A DNA stretch of 64,000 bases from Lumbricus terrestris (GCA_949752735.1 OX457036.1:6875692-6939691); one strand, 5' to 3'; counted from the stretch's first letter, positions 22,693 through 34,545 are shown. Made by a program: numbers and translations. The notes: generated from the letters alone by a model not told the origin.

Positions 22693-22871
22693 ACAATTTC
22701 ATCAGAGAAAATAAAAAGAGAACTATCTACACCGAGAACCATGATGACGACTTGTTGAATAAATGTAAGAAAACCAGCTTTGCGTTGAATGTGGATAAAA
22801 AATTTCTTCACATATGTTTTAGTCTCCCTCTCGTCAACCGACTCTGACATGACTCCGCGGTTACTTGCGCT

Positions 22872-22927
22872 TCTATAATGCCAGTCCCAAGCCTGCATAA
22901 AGGAGGAGGGCAACGCTAATGATTATT
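22872..22927 (-). repeat. Family B dispersed repeat, copy 5 (partial)
   Basis: AATGCCAGTCCCAAGCCTGC then ATAAAGGAGGAGGGCAACGC. The minus strand reads ISVALLLYAGLGLAL before a stop. Confidence 0.7.
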
Positions 22928-23039
22928 TTTTTTATCACTTAGTGCGATTAAAAATGAAGAAATAACCAATTAACGAACAGTATTATGATAAAATAATAAA
23001 CTCTTATCGACAACATGTTTTGCGATGACAAATGTCGTT

Positions 23040-23290
23040 AAATTCTGGATTCATCCATTCATCAATTCATCCATCCATGCATCCATGCATCCCTCCATCC
23101 ATCCATGCATCCATGCATCCCTCCATTCATCCATCTATCCACACATCCCTCCATCCATCCATCCATCCAACTATCCACCCATCTCTCCATCCATCCATCC
23201 GTCCATGCAGTTATGCATCCATCCATCAATTCCTCCATCCATTCGTCCATCCATCCATCTATTCTCCCATCCACCCATTCAAACTGCTAC
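23040..23290. repeat. (ATCC)n-type microsatellite
   Basis: About 250 bp of CATC repeats with frequent substitutions. Open frames ([16 protein letters not shown]) are low-complexity artefacts. Confidence 0.95.
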
Positions 23291-23299
23291 TGCTCCTCC

Positions 23300-25425
23300 A
23301 CTTGAACGCTGAGAGTGTCAGTCCCTAGCATAAAAGGCGACGTTAATCAGCTAAGCAATCAACAGTTTAAGTGCCTGACAGCAAACGACTCAATTATTGA
23401 TCCATAAATTGAACGAACATTTGTTCCAGGTTTTCACTGCAGCGTAGTAGAAAACCAATCCATTCTGATGGCCACGAGGAGACCGCCGTGGCACGAGGTT
23501 CAAGCGTGTATCTTTTCTTATAACCTCGGAACACAAGAGCTGGTAGGCAGCCCTCTCCTTAGCCAACTCATCATTCCACCGACAGCGAATTGTCAGTGTA
23601 GACTACTCATTTTTGCCTATTTTTTTGATGGAACTGTAAGCTTAGCAGAAGTCTGGAACAAAATTTTGGCCCATCCAAAATTAGCAACACAATTTATTGT
23701 TGTCATAGTTACTGCTTTACAGCGTTGCTTCATAACAAAGATAATCGGCTTCATCTTACTGAGCAGTCGCAATAATTGTTTACAAGATTGCCTTTGCGTA
23801 TGTTGCACAAATTTATATTAATCTTTTAAATGGCTATTTAAGGTGTCTAAGAAAAACATAAAAATTGATGTGTTCAAAGTCTGACAGAAATGATAGCGCT
23901 AAGGAAAAGTTGAGAAAATTATCAGAAAATCTATCAACTGTCTAAAACATGAAGAATTAAAATCAAGAAAATAGGAAGCATGTTATTATCTTTTGAAAGC
24001 CGAATGCCACGGAACTCGTATGCTGGGCCGAACGCACTGCGAGCGCAAGGTCAGTTGAAGATTAAGGAGCAAGGTCATTGAAGCAACTCAATGCCCTGTA
24101 GATCTATAATGAAAAATATGATATCAGGAAAATCGAAACAGAGAAATCAGACCATTAAATCCGTTCAACTGCAGGGAAGGTTCAATATTGGCTGATATGT
24201 TTGGCCTGATGGTGGAAACACTGCACAAACATTCTCACATGATCTGGGTGTACGGCTGCTCAACCGCTAATGGTGTTCTGGTAGTTCTAATTCCAAGACA
24301 GGAAGACAGTCACTGTGGATATCGATGCTAATTATCTTTTTATCACAAAGCGTCTTTCCTTAAACTGAAACGATTAATACAGCTGCTGTGTGCATGGACA
24401 GCGTGTCCGTCTTTCATCATCGGAGTGACTAGAATAGTTCCATAAAAATATAAATTCGACATCGAAGGTCAACGGCGTAAAATTAATCAGCCGAAAGAAG
24501 TCGTTCTACCGCAAACACTGGAAATAGCCATAAGCGACCTCTACTCATAACACACCTGTAAAATGTATTATGAATTGGATATATAAGTCCGGCGCATCTT
24601 ACAATTATTGTAAAGTCTATCGGCCAGATGTTGTTAATATACAGGGGAAAGCTTTCTAACAAAATCATTTGAAATTTCCTCAAGCGACTACACTACTCAG
24701 AAACCTTCAAACATTTTTCATACTATACTCAGTATTCTTATGCTTACTCAATAAATTGCCCGCTCACAACGGAACTCAATGTAGGCCCTAATAATTAGAA
24801 AATATATTATACATACAGGCAAGTAATTTGCAGCCGTCAGATGTTGTTAGGAATAGATACACATAAATTGTCAATTAATGCATTCATCACTCAACACTCA
24901 GCCATTATCAGAAGATGGACGAAAATCACAATTACTTGTGGGTCAATTAGCGTCGTTAATGAAAGCAACCAATGAAGCAATCGCCCATACGAACCGTTCA
25001 ATTTTCTATATTTCTTTTTTGCATAGCCCTCTAATACGACGCAACGCTTGCTTGTAAGCTATTCCGTACGACTCTCTTCATAGTTGTTCTTTAAGAATTT
25101 GGAATTTTATAATTAGGTCGAGCTTCCATTGACCACACAATAATAATTATTATGTCCTGCGAGATGTTAGATAAGATTGCAGTGTTGATTTATAGATGAC
25201 CTAAACCACGTCTATCTATTTTATGATCAGCGAATAAATAAGTAAAAATAAATAAACGTGATCGCGTGGGTGGGTAAGTCAATAAGCTTAAATTTTGAAA
25301 TAAGAAGATAATTGATGAGCAACCAAATGGACGATTAAAAGCAGAGAAAGTAATAAAAGGGTATGTGTTAGCTTCCTCTAGTTCTTAGCCACGGTATTCG
25401 TCTAAGATGGTACTTGTTCAATGTT
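23300..25425. other. Long spacer, no recognised gene
   Basis: 2.1 kb without a recognisable domain, SINE or LINE. A 117-codon frame at 23468-23821 shows no domain and is probably chance. Confidence 0.4.
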
Positions 25426-25429
25426 CTAT

Positions 25430-26640
25430 CCTCACTCTCGCCGTCTCAGCATCCACCAGCAGTGTACGGTCATGATTGTATTCATACTAGCTGAGTGGTT
25501 GCAGGTGGAGTAGAATCCTCTGAAAATGTCTCAGCTGATAGGTATTTGAACCCATGGTCTCTCGCGACAAACAGTCTCTAGAACTCTATCAACTGAACTC
25601 GTCAGCAGTCGATATATAACTATAGAACTACGCATAACGAATTAAGAAGTTATACATACGTAGCATAAATTGGAGAGTCTGTAAATTAAGATATAATAGC
25701 GAGACGAAACTACCGTTTCAGATTTTCCTAAGTTTCTTCTGAATTTCTTTATTACTCAGAAGGCATCTTTTCAGCTTCAAGTAAAACTTTTCGAAAACAA
25801 AATAAATCCCAACAAAAGGAAGGTCAAGGGACGTGAACGGATAGGATGTCTATCAAGGAATCTTTTATATTCAGCTGATGGTGATTATCGCTGCCTCCTC
25901 TTTTGTTTCTAGTTCGGAGTGGCACTATAACGTAGGACGTGTAATAACGTCGTAAAATCTGATGGCTATCCTTCTAGTTTTAATATACATACTCTCCAAA
26001 CGACGAATCCGCAGATTATAGAGAAATAATCATAAATTAAAATTTATTCTTCTCACTTTTTATATCATCAGGTATATTACTGCTTTAGAGCGAAGAATAA
26101 ATTTGTCAAAAACCAAGGTGAAATAGTTTTTAAAATTAGTAAAGGTTTTTCCAATATTGCGAATGCCCGCTCTTGTTAGTATCGTGCGTGCGCCCATGAG
26201 GCTAGCGTTTCCATTGCAAATAGTCAATCAAGTATTTAATATTTTTATAAATATGAGTCAAAGTGGAGCAGAAGACTCGAACAAAGGTACTACCCTCATT
26301 TGTGGGATCTGAAGCTACACCATTTCGAATGACAGTTTAGGTCACTAACCAATGAACCGTCGACACGTCGAGCACTCAAAATATATAGCTCTGCAAATAA
26401 TAAAAAACTGGGTAGGTAAGTGAAACAAAAGTATGACTAAATAGGTGAAACAAATAATGTAGTGACACAGGTGTAAGATTTTTCCTAATTTATTTTATAT
26501 ATCCTTTTTATTCGAGAGAGACTGTTAATTCTTCTAACGACACTGTGTTATATTAAAAAGTATCACCCCCCTATATTGTTCAAACTTGTGACTGGACACT
26601 ACTACATGGTGTTGAAGTCAAAATTTTATGGTCATCTCAC
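25430..26640. repeat. Paralogous tract T0 and degraded spacer
   Basis: 25435-25620 (CCGTCTCAGCATCC, GTGTACGGTCATG, GCAGGTGGAGTAGAA) parallels 50010-50190 and more weakly 29870-29960. 26255-26380 holds a similar phrase (GTGGAGCAGAAGACTCGAAC). T0 precedes T2 in both the 25-26 kb and 50 kb regions. Non-coding by eye. Confidence 0.45.
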
Positions 26641-26696
26641 CCCCCCCCCTTAGTCCCTATCCAAAAGACGAACACGCCCAGTAACTCCGCCACTGG

Positions 26697-26786
26697 TCGC
26701 ACTCTGCCAGTGCCAGTCCCAAGCCTGGATAAAGGAGGAGGGCGTCGCTAATGGTCTTTGTTACCACACAGTGACGTTAAACAGCA
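26697..26786 (-). repeat. Family B dispersed repeat, copy 6
   Basis: Near-consensus: GCACTCTGCCAGTGCCAGTC, CCAAGCCTGGATAAAGGAGG, CACACAGTGACGTTAAAC. GACGAACACGCCCA flanks it on both sides, a possible target duplication. Confidence 0.8.
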
Positions 26787-26854
26787 ACTACGACGACGAA
26801 CACGCCCAATTCGCTTTTGACTCGTGCCCAGTCGTCCAGGGCAACCAGAATCGT

Positions 26855-27264
26855 TGCAGCTGATTGGCTGAGTCCTTCACGATTGGCTGAACCAATCAGA
26901 GTTCAGTTAATGGTGTCAGCGACATCGGAGGTCAAAAGTCATTGTCAACGGAAGCTCTTCTGCCGTCCTTTCGGCTTCAGTTAACAACCGAACAGGCAAT
27001 ATTGAAAATTGTCTCTTCTTGTTAATCTTAGTAGTATATATAATGGCCGTTCATGATCGAAATCTGCATTACTCAGCTGCATGGCGGATACAATTAACGT
27101 CGTCTGTAATTTTGTATATATATTTTCGAATAAACATTTTAAAAGGTGTCCAACTACGTCAACAATTATAATTTTTTATGGCTGGTAAAAGTAATCTTAG
27201 TTTATTGAAGTCACCTCAATTGAGATCGGTAGCCTATCACTGATGAGCAAGCTGAGTATATAAG
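26855..27264 (+). promoter_or_regulatory. Possible conserved promoter: CCAAT pair and TATA box
   Basis: GCTGATTGGCTGAG and GATTGGCTGAACCAATCAGA (26860-26900) give several CCAAT-type motifs, including a palindromic ATTGGCTGAACCAAT. GAGTATATAAGAGCG (TATATAAG at 27257-27264) looks like a TATA box. The CCAAT part recurs at 44380. The 350-bp spacing is long for one promoter and no gene is identified downstream, so this is tentative. Confidence 0.3.
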
Positions 27265-27609
27265 AGCGTCAGCTGTAAATACTGCAATTTTCACAGTTCA
27301 GATAACACGAGATGTGAATTTCACATAATTAAATAAACATAGACTGGAATGGATACTATGAAACCCCATTTGATTGGTTTGACATACAACGGGTTTGATC
27401 TATAGGCAAATCTGCATGGGTATAGGGACTGCCCTGCAAATTGTCAATTGATTTATTCGCTGTTCAGAGGGTGCCATAATTTTTATGACTACAAAGACAA
27501 GCAGTGGGGTAATGTTGGGGTCAGTGGTGGGAGGTAATGGTAGGGGTTATGGGCCGAGGGGTGTGTCCTGTTCCCATTATGATATAGTCGATGCACCATG
27601 GATCTTTCA

Positions 27610-27847
27610 ATGCTAAAGCCTGGGGTCCGTTGGACCCCAGGTTTGCTAAATGTGCCCTAGGTGCCTTACCCAATTTTTCCCCATTGAACCAAGAATGTTA
27701 CAGTCTCTTAACTTTTTTGTACATGTAGGGAGATGAATTGTTGAGGAATATGAATTATTTCAGATTTTAGTATTTATATTAATTAAGATATTCAGGGTTT
27801 TGCACCTCTGGGGTCCAATGGACCCCAGGTGTGCGTCATAGGGTTAA
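27610..27847. mobile_element. PiggyBac-type MITE, right end well preserved
   Basis: The right end is the inverse of TTAACCCTATGACGCACACC, with TTAA at 27844-27847 and a subterminal palindrome GGGGTCCATTGGACCCC. A second palindrome, GGGGTCCGTTGGACCCC (27623 on), marks the left part, but the left TTAA is not visible. The palindrome type is shared with the 15359-16878 element. Confidence 0.55.
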
Positions 27848-28224
27848 AAATATGCTTCGATATAATAAACCAATCTACAGCAAATCGGAGCAGCGTCATT
27901 TGAAAATCTGAGGGTTCTTATAACTCCAGCTGCGTGTATTTTAACATGGTGTGGCCAAATAATGCTGGAGACAGATCCTCGACATCATCATCGTCATAAA
28001 GACATAAACCATGAGTTCAGCGCCTATGTGTGCGTTCGAACTGTGCAAAGTAATAATAATTACGTTATCACTAGGTCAATTTAAACACCTCGAAAATGCT
28101 TCTTCTCTGGCTTATAATAATTTATTCGTGACAATACAGTTAACTGGTTATCAAGATTGCCAAATCTACCATCAAAACGTTCAATCGTTTGAAGATAATT
28201 TAGACCTACAATGTAATATTAACG

Positions 28225-28675
28225 CTTCCATTATTATTATCATCATCATCATCATCATCAACAACAACAACCGTGGGCCCAACGCCCGTAGGTGTCCGAT
28301 GCCTCCTTCACCAGGTTCTTCCACTTCCTCCTATCCAGCGCTGCTCTGCTCAGCTCCTGAAGCGAGGCTTTGTCCCAATCGGATATGTCGTCGAGCCATT
28401 CCTTATGCGGCCCTGCTCTCTTATTTGTCCCGTCCATTCGTCCGAAAATCAGTGCTTTGATCTTCCTGCTGTTATCCATTCTGGAGATGTGCCCGAACAA
28501 TCCTAGTTTTCTTCTGATCAGCTTCTGCATGATATTTTCCTTTAGCTGCACTCGCTTGTAGAGTTCTGTGTTGTTTACCTTCTGCATCCACCCTATTCTT
28601 AGTATTTTCCTGTAGCACTTTCTTTCGAAGGCCATAAGTCTTTGTTCGATTAGCAGAACTTCCGATCCGGACCAG
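28225..28675 (-). pseudogene. RTE-type LINE C-terminal fragment with ATC/AAC tail
   Basis: The minus-strand frame 28635-28258 reads MAFERKCYRKILRIGWMQKV, then KLGLFGHISRMDN, GPHKEWLDDISDW and WKNLVKEASDTYGR. This is the C-terminal region of RTE-type elements, ending in a simple repeat (ATC/AAC, 28235-28265). It is 5' truncated with no RT core. It is a different subfamily from the 38.7-kb element. Confidence 0.8.
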
Positions 28676-28682
28676 TGTCAAT

Positions 28683-29049
28683 CAGTAACGGCGCCAGAGG
28701 GGGCAAGGAGGTCAAGCCCCATTTAAAAAGTCATCCGTTTTTTACATGTAAAATGAAATATTTCCATGATTAGATTAGCCGCCTAAAACTGAAACATATG
28801 CATAAGATGATTTCGAAGAAAATGATTAAAAAAGGTTGACAGAAATTTTGGCGAATGAAAATGGAAAATTTCCATGATTAGACTAGCCCTCTCCATAAAA
28901 CTGAAACATACGCACGCGATGATTTCGACATTTCGATCAAATTATTAAAAAAACAGGTCGTCAGAAATTTTGGCGAATAAAAATGAAAAATTTCCTCCGC
29001 GAGGATTCAGCCCTCCCCCAAAAACCCTGAAATCCTGGCGCCGCCACTG
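28683..29049. mobile_element. hAT-type MITE, 367 bp
   Basis: Termini CAGTAACGGCGCCAG and the inverse of CAGTGGCGGCGCCAG are flanked by a perfect 8-bp duplication GTGTCAAT (28675-28682 and 29050-29057). The interior has AAAGTCATCCG and GTCGTCAGAAATTTTGGCG modules. Paralogous sequences at 35.88 and 44.96 kb show the site without the insertion. Confidence 0.88.
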
Positions 29050-29057
29050 GTGTCAAT

Positions 29058-29170
29058 ATTGACAAACAGGAATGTTTCCAGGTGTTTCAGGAACTTAGAT
29101 GGAGAGCGAATCAGGAGCTCAATCAAACGGTGATGACGAAGGCAATTCCAGTCTAGAGAAGAAAAGCTCA
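29058..29170 (+). repeat. Paralogous tract T3, 3' part, unit 2
   Basis: It contains GACAAACAGGAATGTTT, GGAACTTAGATGG and AATCAGGAGCTCAA. It parallels 35890-35960 and 44965-45060. Confidence 0.6.
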
Positions 29171-30830
29171 AGGACTGTTACTGTAGCGACCCATAGGAAG
29201 TCACGAGCAATTGACCGAAGGTGAAACACGACCAGACTGGGAAGAATACTCACTTCAATCTCACTAACACCAACGGTCAAGTCGAGGGCATCTTTCGCTG
29301 TTTATTTTTCAGCTTAAAATGGTAACATCAGTGGTGATGTAGGGTGTTATAATAATGTCGCTAAGAGATCTGCCTAACTACACGAACTGTCAAAAGCCAA
29401 CGGACACATTTAAACTTGCTTCATTTGACGGTATGCATGTAAATTGTAAACTATTATCAGTCACAAGTGTTCAATCAAAATGTTCAATGTTTATTCAATT
29501 CAGTTGTATTACATGTAGCTAATAAAGACATTCTTGAGAGCTATACACAATGTTCGATCATAGTTTTTCAAAGTTCCCATTCGTTGTGGTATCATCCTAT
29601 TTTGCTTGCTGGCCTTCGGAAAAGCATTCTGATTGCATTCATACCGCAAAAGTTGTGTTTGTAATTATTGCGTCGGTTACTTCTTAATTAAAGGTGTCAA
29701 AGTTGATAGTAGCAATTCATGATTTCCGCTATTTTAACGACTTCCCATGACTATCAGAGCAGTCGACGAACCTCAGGGTAATAGCGATGAGTTAGCCATG
29801 GGTATATGAAACGCTAAAGGCTTTCTTGTCTTAACCTCTGTATGCAATTACGGCTGGCCAATCCTCTCCCTCACCGTCTCATCTTCACACAATCAGTCTA
29901 CAGTCATTGGACTCACTATAGCCAAGTGGGCTAGAATTTTAAAAAATCTAGAAATAAAACTTTACACTGTAGAAAAGTTGCTGGTTATATTGATATCTAG
30001 CGACGTTGTTTCATAACAATGTCGATTAGGGTCCTCCTGTTGAATTTATGTGTTTATAGCACACAATTATAGTCGGGGCCCCTTACTCGAAACTTATATT
30101 ACATTTTAAAATGCTATTTGAGGTGTGTGAACAAAGATCAGCATTAATCTGCATTTAACACCCTATAACGACCTAACATTAAATTACAGAAACAAACACG
30201 CTTAGAAACAATAATAAGAATAATTGATTGACAATTTATTCATTGTTTAAAAAAGTGTGATATAAATATCTTACAATGTGTATGGTGATCATTTTACTTG
30301 GCGTTACGACCTCTCAAAACCCGTTGACATTCTCTTCAGATGAAGAATCAAATTTTGTTGCCAAAAGGGAAATAAAGTCACCTTTAAAAGTTAACTTCAA
30401 TTTGAGAGCAGAAAACAATATTCTTTTGAGTAAAATCCGTCGTCTAATTAGTTGACTTGGGAGGCAGAAATATTCATATAAAACTTACCACAGATCCATA
30501 CAGTAAGGCAGACGATTTCATGAACTTCGATTGTGGTGAGGTCAAACGAAATTCCGCTATTATAGGATTCGTCGTGAAATAAATAGCCGACAGATTAATA
30601 AATCATTTTTGTTAAAGACCCGGAGTAGGGGTTGGGTAAGGTCATCTTAAAGTGATTGGACAAGAATCACATGACAATAAACGGTCAGCTGAATTACCAC
30701 CGAAGGAGAATCAAAGCATTGACGAGCACGACTAAAAGACAGCTAATTATAATGTGGACATGAACACAGAGATGTAGAAATACAAATGGAATGAGAAACA
30801 GACAGGCAGGCAGACGTAAATCAAGGAACG
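29171..30830. repeat. Spacer containing tract T4 copy
   Basis: 29970-30140 (GTTGCTGGTTATATTGATAT, CTAGCGACGTTGTTTCA, TTTTAAAATGCTATTTGAGG) parallels the tandem pair at 55655-56135. The rest has no recognised gene or repeat. Confidence 0.45.
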
Positions 30831-30839
30831 TGCAGTAAT

Positions 30840-31000
30840 TTTAGACACCTGTAAAAGAGTTATATTTGTGATAATAAGTTCATAGTAGTTCACCTGGAAT
30901 GCAGTTGAAAGAGGTAACAGCCCATAATCGTTGAGAATTATTTCCCAGAATTTTCTGTTGACGTATGCTGATGGCCCGTATTGGACAAAAATTGCAACTA
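30840..31000 (+). repeat. Paralogous tract T1, copy 2 (partial)
   Basis: GAATTATTTCCCAGAATTTT, CTGTTGACGTATGCTGATGG and CCCGTATTGG parallel 12140-12200 and 45090-45150. The downstream part is lost or replaced. Confidence 0.5.
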
Positions 31001-31039
31001 GTTGCTATTTTTCGCTCGCTATGGCTCTTAATTAATATC

Positions 31040-31120
31040 ATTTCGGCGCCTCTGAGTAGATATCTTGAAGAGGCGCTATATAAATTCTCAGAATGAATGA
31101 ATGAACGAACGAATGAATGA
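31040..31120 (+). repeat. SINE/L2 3' tail with GAATGA repeats
   Basis: GGCGCCTCTGAGTAGATATC, TTGAAGAGGCGCTATATAAA and GAATGAATGAAC form the shared tail with its hairpin and simple-repeat end. Confidence 0.7.
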
Positions 31121-31129
31121 ACAAACTAG

Positions 31130-31294
31130 AAACGGTGGATACCACCAATCCTGGTACCTCGGTGTGAGATCTCATCTCACATTTTATCTCAAAATGTATG
31201 TAAATGAACCCCTACAGCTTCCCGAAATGTCAAGATTTTATTCCAATCGGAAAAGCTTCTGAAGAAAAAGTCAAGGGGTGGCAGCCCGAGGGTT
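31130..31294. mobile_element. Partial copy of the 1-421 MITE family
   Basis: It matches the window-start MITE from the GGTGGATACCACC region to GGCAGCCCGAGGG, here followed by TTGA rather than TTAA. Truncated and diverged. Confidence 0.6.
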
Positions 31295-31805
31295 GACTGA
31301 AAGATTTACAAGTTTTGAGTGTTGTGTTCTTTCGGTCGAACAAAGTATACTTTTCGGACTGGTCGGATTTCTCTTCTCTAAGTTGTCCGTGACCACGTGC
31401 ACAGTGTTACCTCATATGCCCCTCCCTCCCACTAAGACCCAGTCCATGAGTGTGTGCTCATGTTGGTCCGTTTTTCAGGTGTTAATAAGTCTCTAGAGTT
31501 TCCTAGAATCATGTTTGCCTGTCGATATATTATATATTTACAACCGGGAATAGCGAACATGCTGATGAATATTCATAAAGCAATGATTTACTTAATGACA
31601 ATATTTATGACGTTAGCTGTTGAATATTCATACAGCGGTGATGCATACATGTAATTGATGACGGAATTGGACGCTTTCTACTGAATATTCATAAAGCGGT
31701 GATTGGTTAATGCGCTACCGACAAAAACATTATTTTATACTAATTTGCTTCTCTAGAAGATGCAAATTGGTCGCTATTCGTGAACCGTGTCTCCAGTTTT
31801 GGAAT

Positions 31806-31806
31806 T

Positions 31807-31840
<34 letters not shown>

Positions 31841-31860
31841 CACACACGCACACACACAAA
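31806..31860. repeat. (AT)n then (CA)n microsatellite
   Basis: AT repeat of about 30 bp followed by GTATGTACACACACGC. Confidence 0.9.
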
Positions 31861-31989
31861 CATAGACATTAATAGCACTGTGTCCGGAAAACATTGACCA
31901 ATATTCAAATATGAAAATAAATAGTAAATCGTCATCAATGTTTTAAATTCAAACATCGCTTTAATCCTGGCATACTCATCAACAAATTA

Positions 31990-33215
31990 GTCATTCATTT
32001 TATGAAAGGTACTCAGGAAAAAATTTCGTGATGATTACGTTTCGTTTCAATCTCTTCTCATCGATTTATTTCCATGAAGTAGATTTATGTCGCTATTTGA
32101 TGCAAAACGTTGATAACAATAAATTTTCCATGTCTTTGTTAAGACACCTTAAACAGTGCTTCAAAAGTGTAATATAATTTCAATTACTGTAACTTTGTGG
32201 TGTTGTTGAGGGTCGTCGATTTTGTGTTGAGAATTTGAGTTACAGAAAAGTCTGTCATGAAACAGGAAGTACAACCAACCATGGAATATAATATTGAAAT
32301 TGAGAACAGCTTGGGAGGGGTCGCATAGTCAAGGGAAGTGACTTCCCGGAAGACCATCCCATGTTGTTGAACCAACCACAGAGAATGAACGCCTCTGCAT
32401 TGTTGCAGTGCGAGTGAAAGGAACCATTAAGTCACCATGGACAGCAGAGCGCAGTGCGCGGCGGCCTAAGCAATTGGAAATATGGAATATATGTTGCTAA
32501 TTTTCCATGGGACCAACGGTATAATTATTTAATTCTTGACTTTTACTCAACCTGCACTTCCTGCCAACTCGATGATAGCAAGTGCACACACCGTACGCTG
32601 TCGCTGGGAAGATAAGACGGCGAGGGAGAGAACTGGTCATCCACCCTTATATGTATAAACTTAGAAAAGGAAGTTACTAGCTCTTCATGTGATTGCCACA
32701 TGGATATAATATTTTTTTTTTCATTTGTGAAAGGCACTCGGTGAAAAATTACGTGATGATTACGTTTCTTTTCAATTTTTTCTCATCGAATGAAGTAAGT
32801 TTATGTCGCTATTCGACCAAGACGTTGATAATTATAAATTTTCATTGTCTTTGTTAAGAAACCTTAAACAGCGTTTCAAAAGTGTAATATAATTTTAATT
32901 ACTGTGACTTCTGTCGTGTTCTCGAGGATCCTCCATATTACGTTGAAAATTTGAGTTGCTTAAAAGTTTGTCACGAAACAGCAAGTGCAACCAACCATGG
33001 AACATTATAATGTTGATTTTTCATGGGGCCAGCGGTATAATTATTTAATTCTTGACTTTTGCTCAACCTGCACTTCCTGCCAACTCGTTGATAGCAAGTG
33101 CACACACCGTACGCTGTCGCTGGGAAGATAAGACGGCGAGGGAGAGAACTGGTCATCCACCCTTATATGTATAAACTTAGAAAAGGAAGTTACTAGCGCT
33201 TCATATGATTGCCTC
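31990..33215. repeat. Local direct duplication, two units
   Basis: 32020-32300 is repeated at 32740-33000 (GTGATGATTACGTTTC, GTCGCTATT, CCTTAAACAG, AAAAGTGTAATATAATTT, CAACCAACCATGGAA). 32525-32700 is repeated almost identically at 33040-33215 (CCTGCACTTCCTGCCAACTC, CACACCGTACGCTGTCGCTG). The offset differs (about 720 versus 515 bp) because unit 1 holds about 205 extra bases near 32300-32510. No gene is recognised. Confidence 0.85.
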
Positions 33216-33471
33216 GTGGATATATTACTTTATTAACACATTCAACGCCGACCCTATTTTACCGGCTGGGCCAGAGAATATAACACATAAAGCCTACATG
33301 AAAAATGTATACAGCATCAACGACGAACAACTTCTCCACGTTGTAATCTGGTACCAACAACATCGCGTGGGAGATACTTTCTATTCGAACGAAGCGTTCC
33401 ACAGAGTAGCGTCTTTCAGAAGCTCTTTAGCCAATGGTAGACTTCTGTAGAAATTATCGACATAATAAAAT

Positions 33472-34045
33472 TATTATACAGTGCGTCCTTTGTCCAGCAG
33501 GCTGTCTGCCAAGGTCAAAACGACAGTCTCTCCATGCCCGTACGGTGATCTAACGTTGAGAGTCGATTTGCCACAATAGATCTTCGCGTTGTAGACGTAG
33601 CCATTTGGAGAACAGAGCAGGTAGATCTTCACGCCGTACTGATGTCTCTTTCCCGGTATAAATTGGCGAAATTGGAGTCGCCCTCTCCACAAAACCATTG
33701 CTTCATCGATTGAGATTGCTTGACCAGGTCTATATAGACTTTGAAAATTCTTCAGCAACAAATCGGTTATTGTTTGCAGTTTGCCAAGTCTATCGTGTAA
33801 TATTGTGGCAGAGTTCGTGGAAAAGTGCCAAAACTTCACAATCAATTCGTAGCGATTTCTTGACAAAATGTTACCGAATACAGGGGTGGCAAGTATGGGG
33901 TCTGTCGACCAGTAGTCTCGTATTTCTGGCTTATGAACGCGTTGAAGCGTTTCAAAACATTCGCCAGGTTTCACCTCTACAAGGCTGTACATCATATTCG
34001 TGCAATACAGGCCGGTCTAATAACTCTCTGCAGGCCAATCATCGA
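33472..34045 (-). pseudogene. piggyBac transposase fragment
   Basis: The minus frame 33995-33474 (173 residues) matches the middle of piggyBac-family DDE transposases: EIRDYWSTDPILATPVFG near residue 24, then LSRNRYELIVKFWHF, LYRPGQAISIDEAM with the first catalytic aspartate at about 97, WRGRLQFRQFIPGKRHQYGV, and LLDKGRTV at the end. It stops just before the second catalytic aspartate would be expected and lacks the N-terminal part and the C-terminal zinc finger. The full-length family is roughly 500-600 residues, so it is inactive. The surviving frame is clean, suggesting fairly recent truncation. Confidence 0.88.
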
Positions 34046-34059
34046 TAATAAATAGGTAG

Positions 34060-34140
34060 TATATAGGACGTAAATATACGTCCCGGGCCCAGCGGATAGC
34101 CATATTTGGGACGTATATATATACGTCCCGGGCGCTGAGT
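34060..34140. repeat. Palindromic terminal region of the piggyBac relic
   Basis: GGACGTAAATATACGTCC and a perfect 22-bp palindrome at 34108-34129 (GGGACGTATAT and its inverse) lie on the side that would be the transposase gene's 5' flank. Similar subterminal palindromes mark the other piggyBac-type elements here. Confidence 0.6.
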
Positions 34141-34545
34141 CCTCGGGCTATCAAGGATTGACAGTGTTTTGTTTCCCCCTAGGTTTTCACAAATAATACT
34201 TTTTTGCGTTTGGAATAAAATTTTGACATTTTAGGTAGCGCTGCTGTAGAGGGTTCATTTGCACACATTTTAAGGTAAAATTTGTGATGATACTCTATGC
34301 CGTTCAAAAGTTATACCCGATATACCCGAGGTACCAGAGGATGGATACCACCCCTTAGATGACGGACTATATCTTATCCATCATTTAATACGAATAAGCA
34401 TGAATTAAACCATTCTATAGAGGGACTGAGGGGCTACATTTACATGCTCATTGAGCTGTCTTTTGACAACCAGAAGTGCTAAAATGAATTAAACTATAGA
34501 AAAATATTTGTTATTTTTAGTAACAATTTGTTTCTATTATAACTA
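34141..34545. mobile_element. Inverted copy of the 1-421 MITE family
   Basis: It begins CCTCGGGCTATCAAGG and runs through TGTAGAGGGTTCATTTGC, ACCCGAGGTACCAGAGG and CAGAAGTGCTAAAATG, the inverse of the window-start element. The left TTAA is lost where it abuts the piggyBac palindromes. Confidence 0.65.

Larger units (their letters stand above)
26640..27270 (+). repeat. Paralogous tract T2, unit 2, with family B insertion
   Basis: It parallels 44210-44720 and in part 50230-50600 and 51060-51560. Shared phrases are GGCTGAACCAATCAGAG, AATGGTGTCA, AAAAGGTGTCCAACT and TTTATTGAAGTCACC. A family B repeat (26697-26786) interrupts the tract at GACGAACACGCCCA, which is repeated on both sides of it. Confidence 0.6.

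Noticed and set aside
23468..23821. 117-codon frame starting MATRRPPWHEVQAC
   Set aside because: No recognisable domain, no splice signals and no paralog; compatible with chance in 64 kb.
33205..33450. 81-codon plus-strand frame next to the piggyBac fragment as a second transposase exon
   Set aside because: It is on the opposite strand and shows no piggyBac motif.
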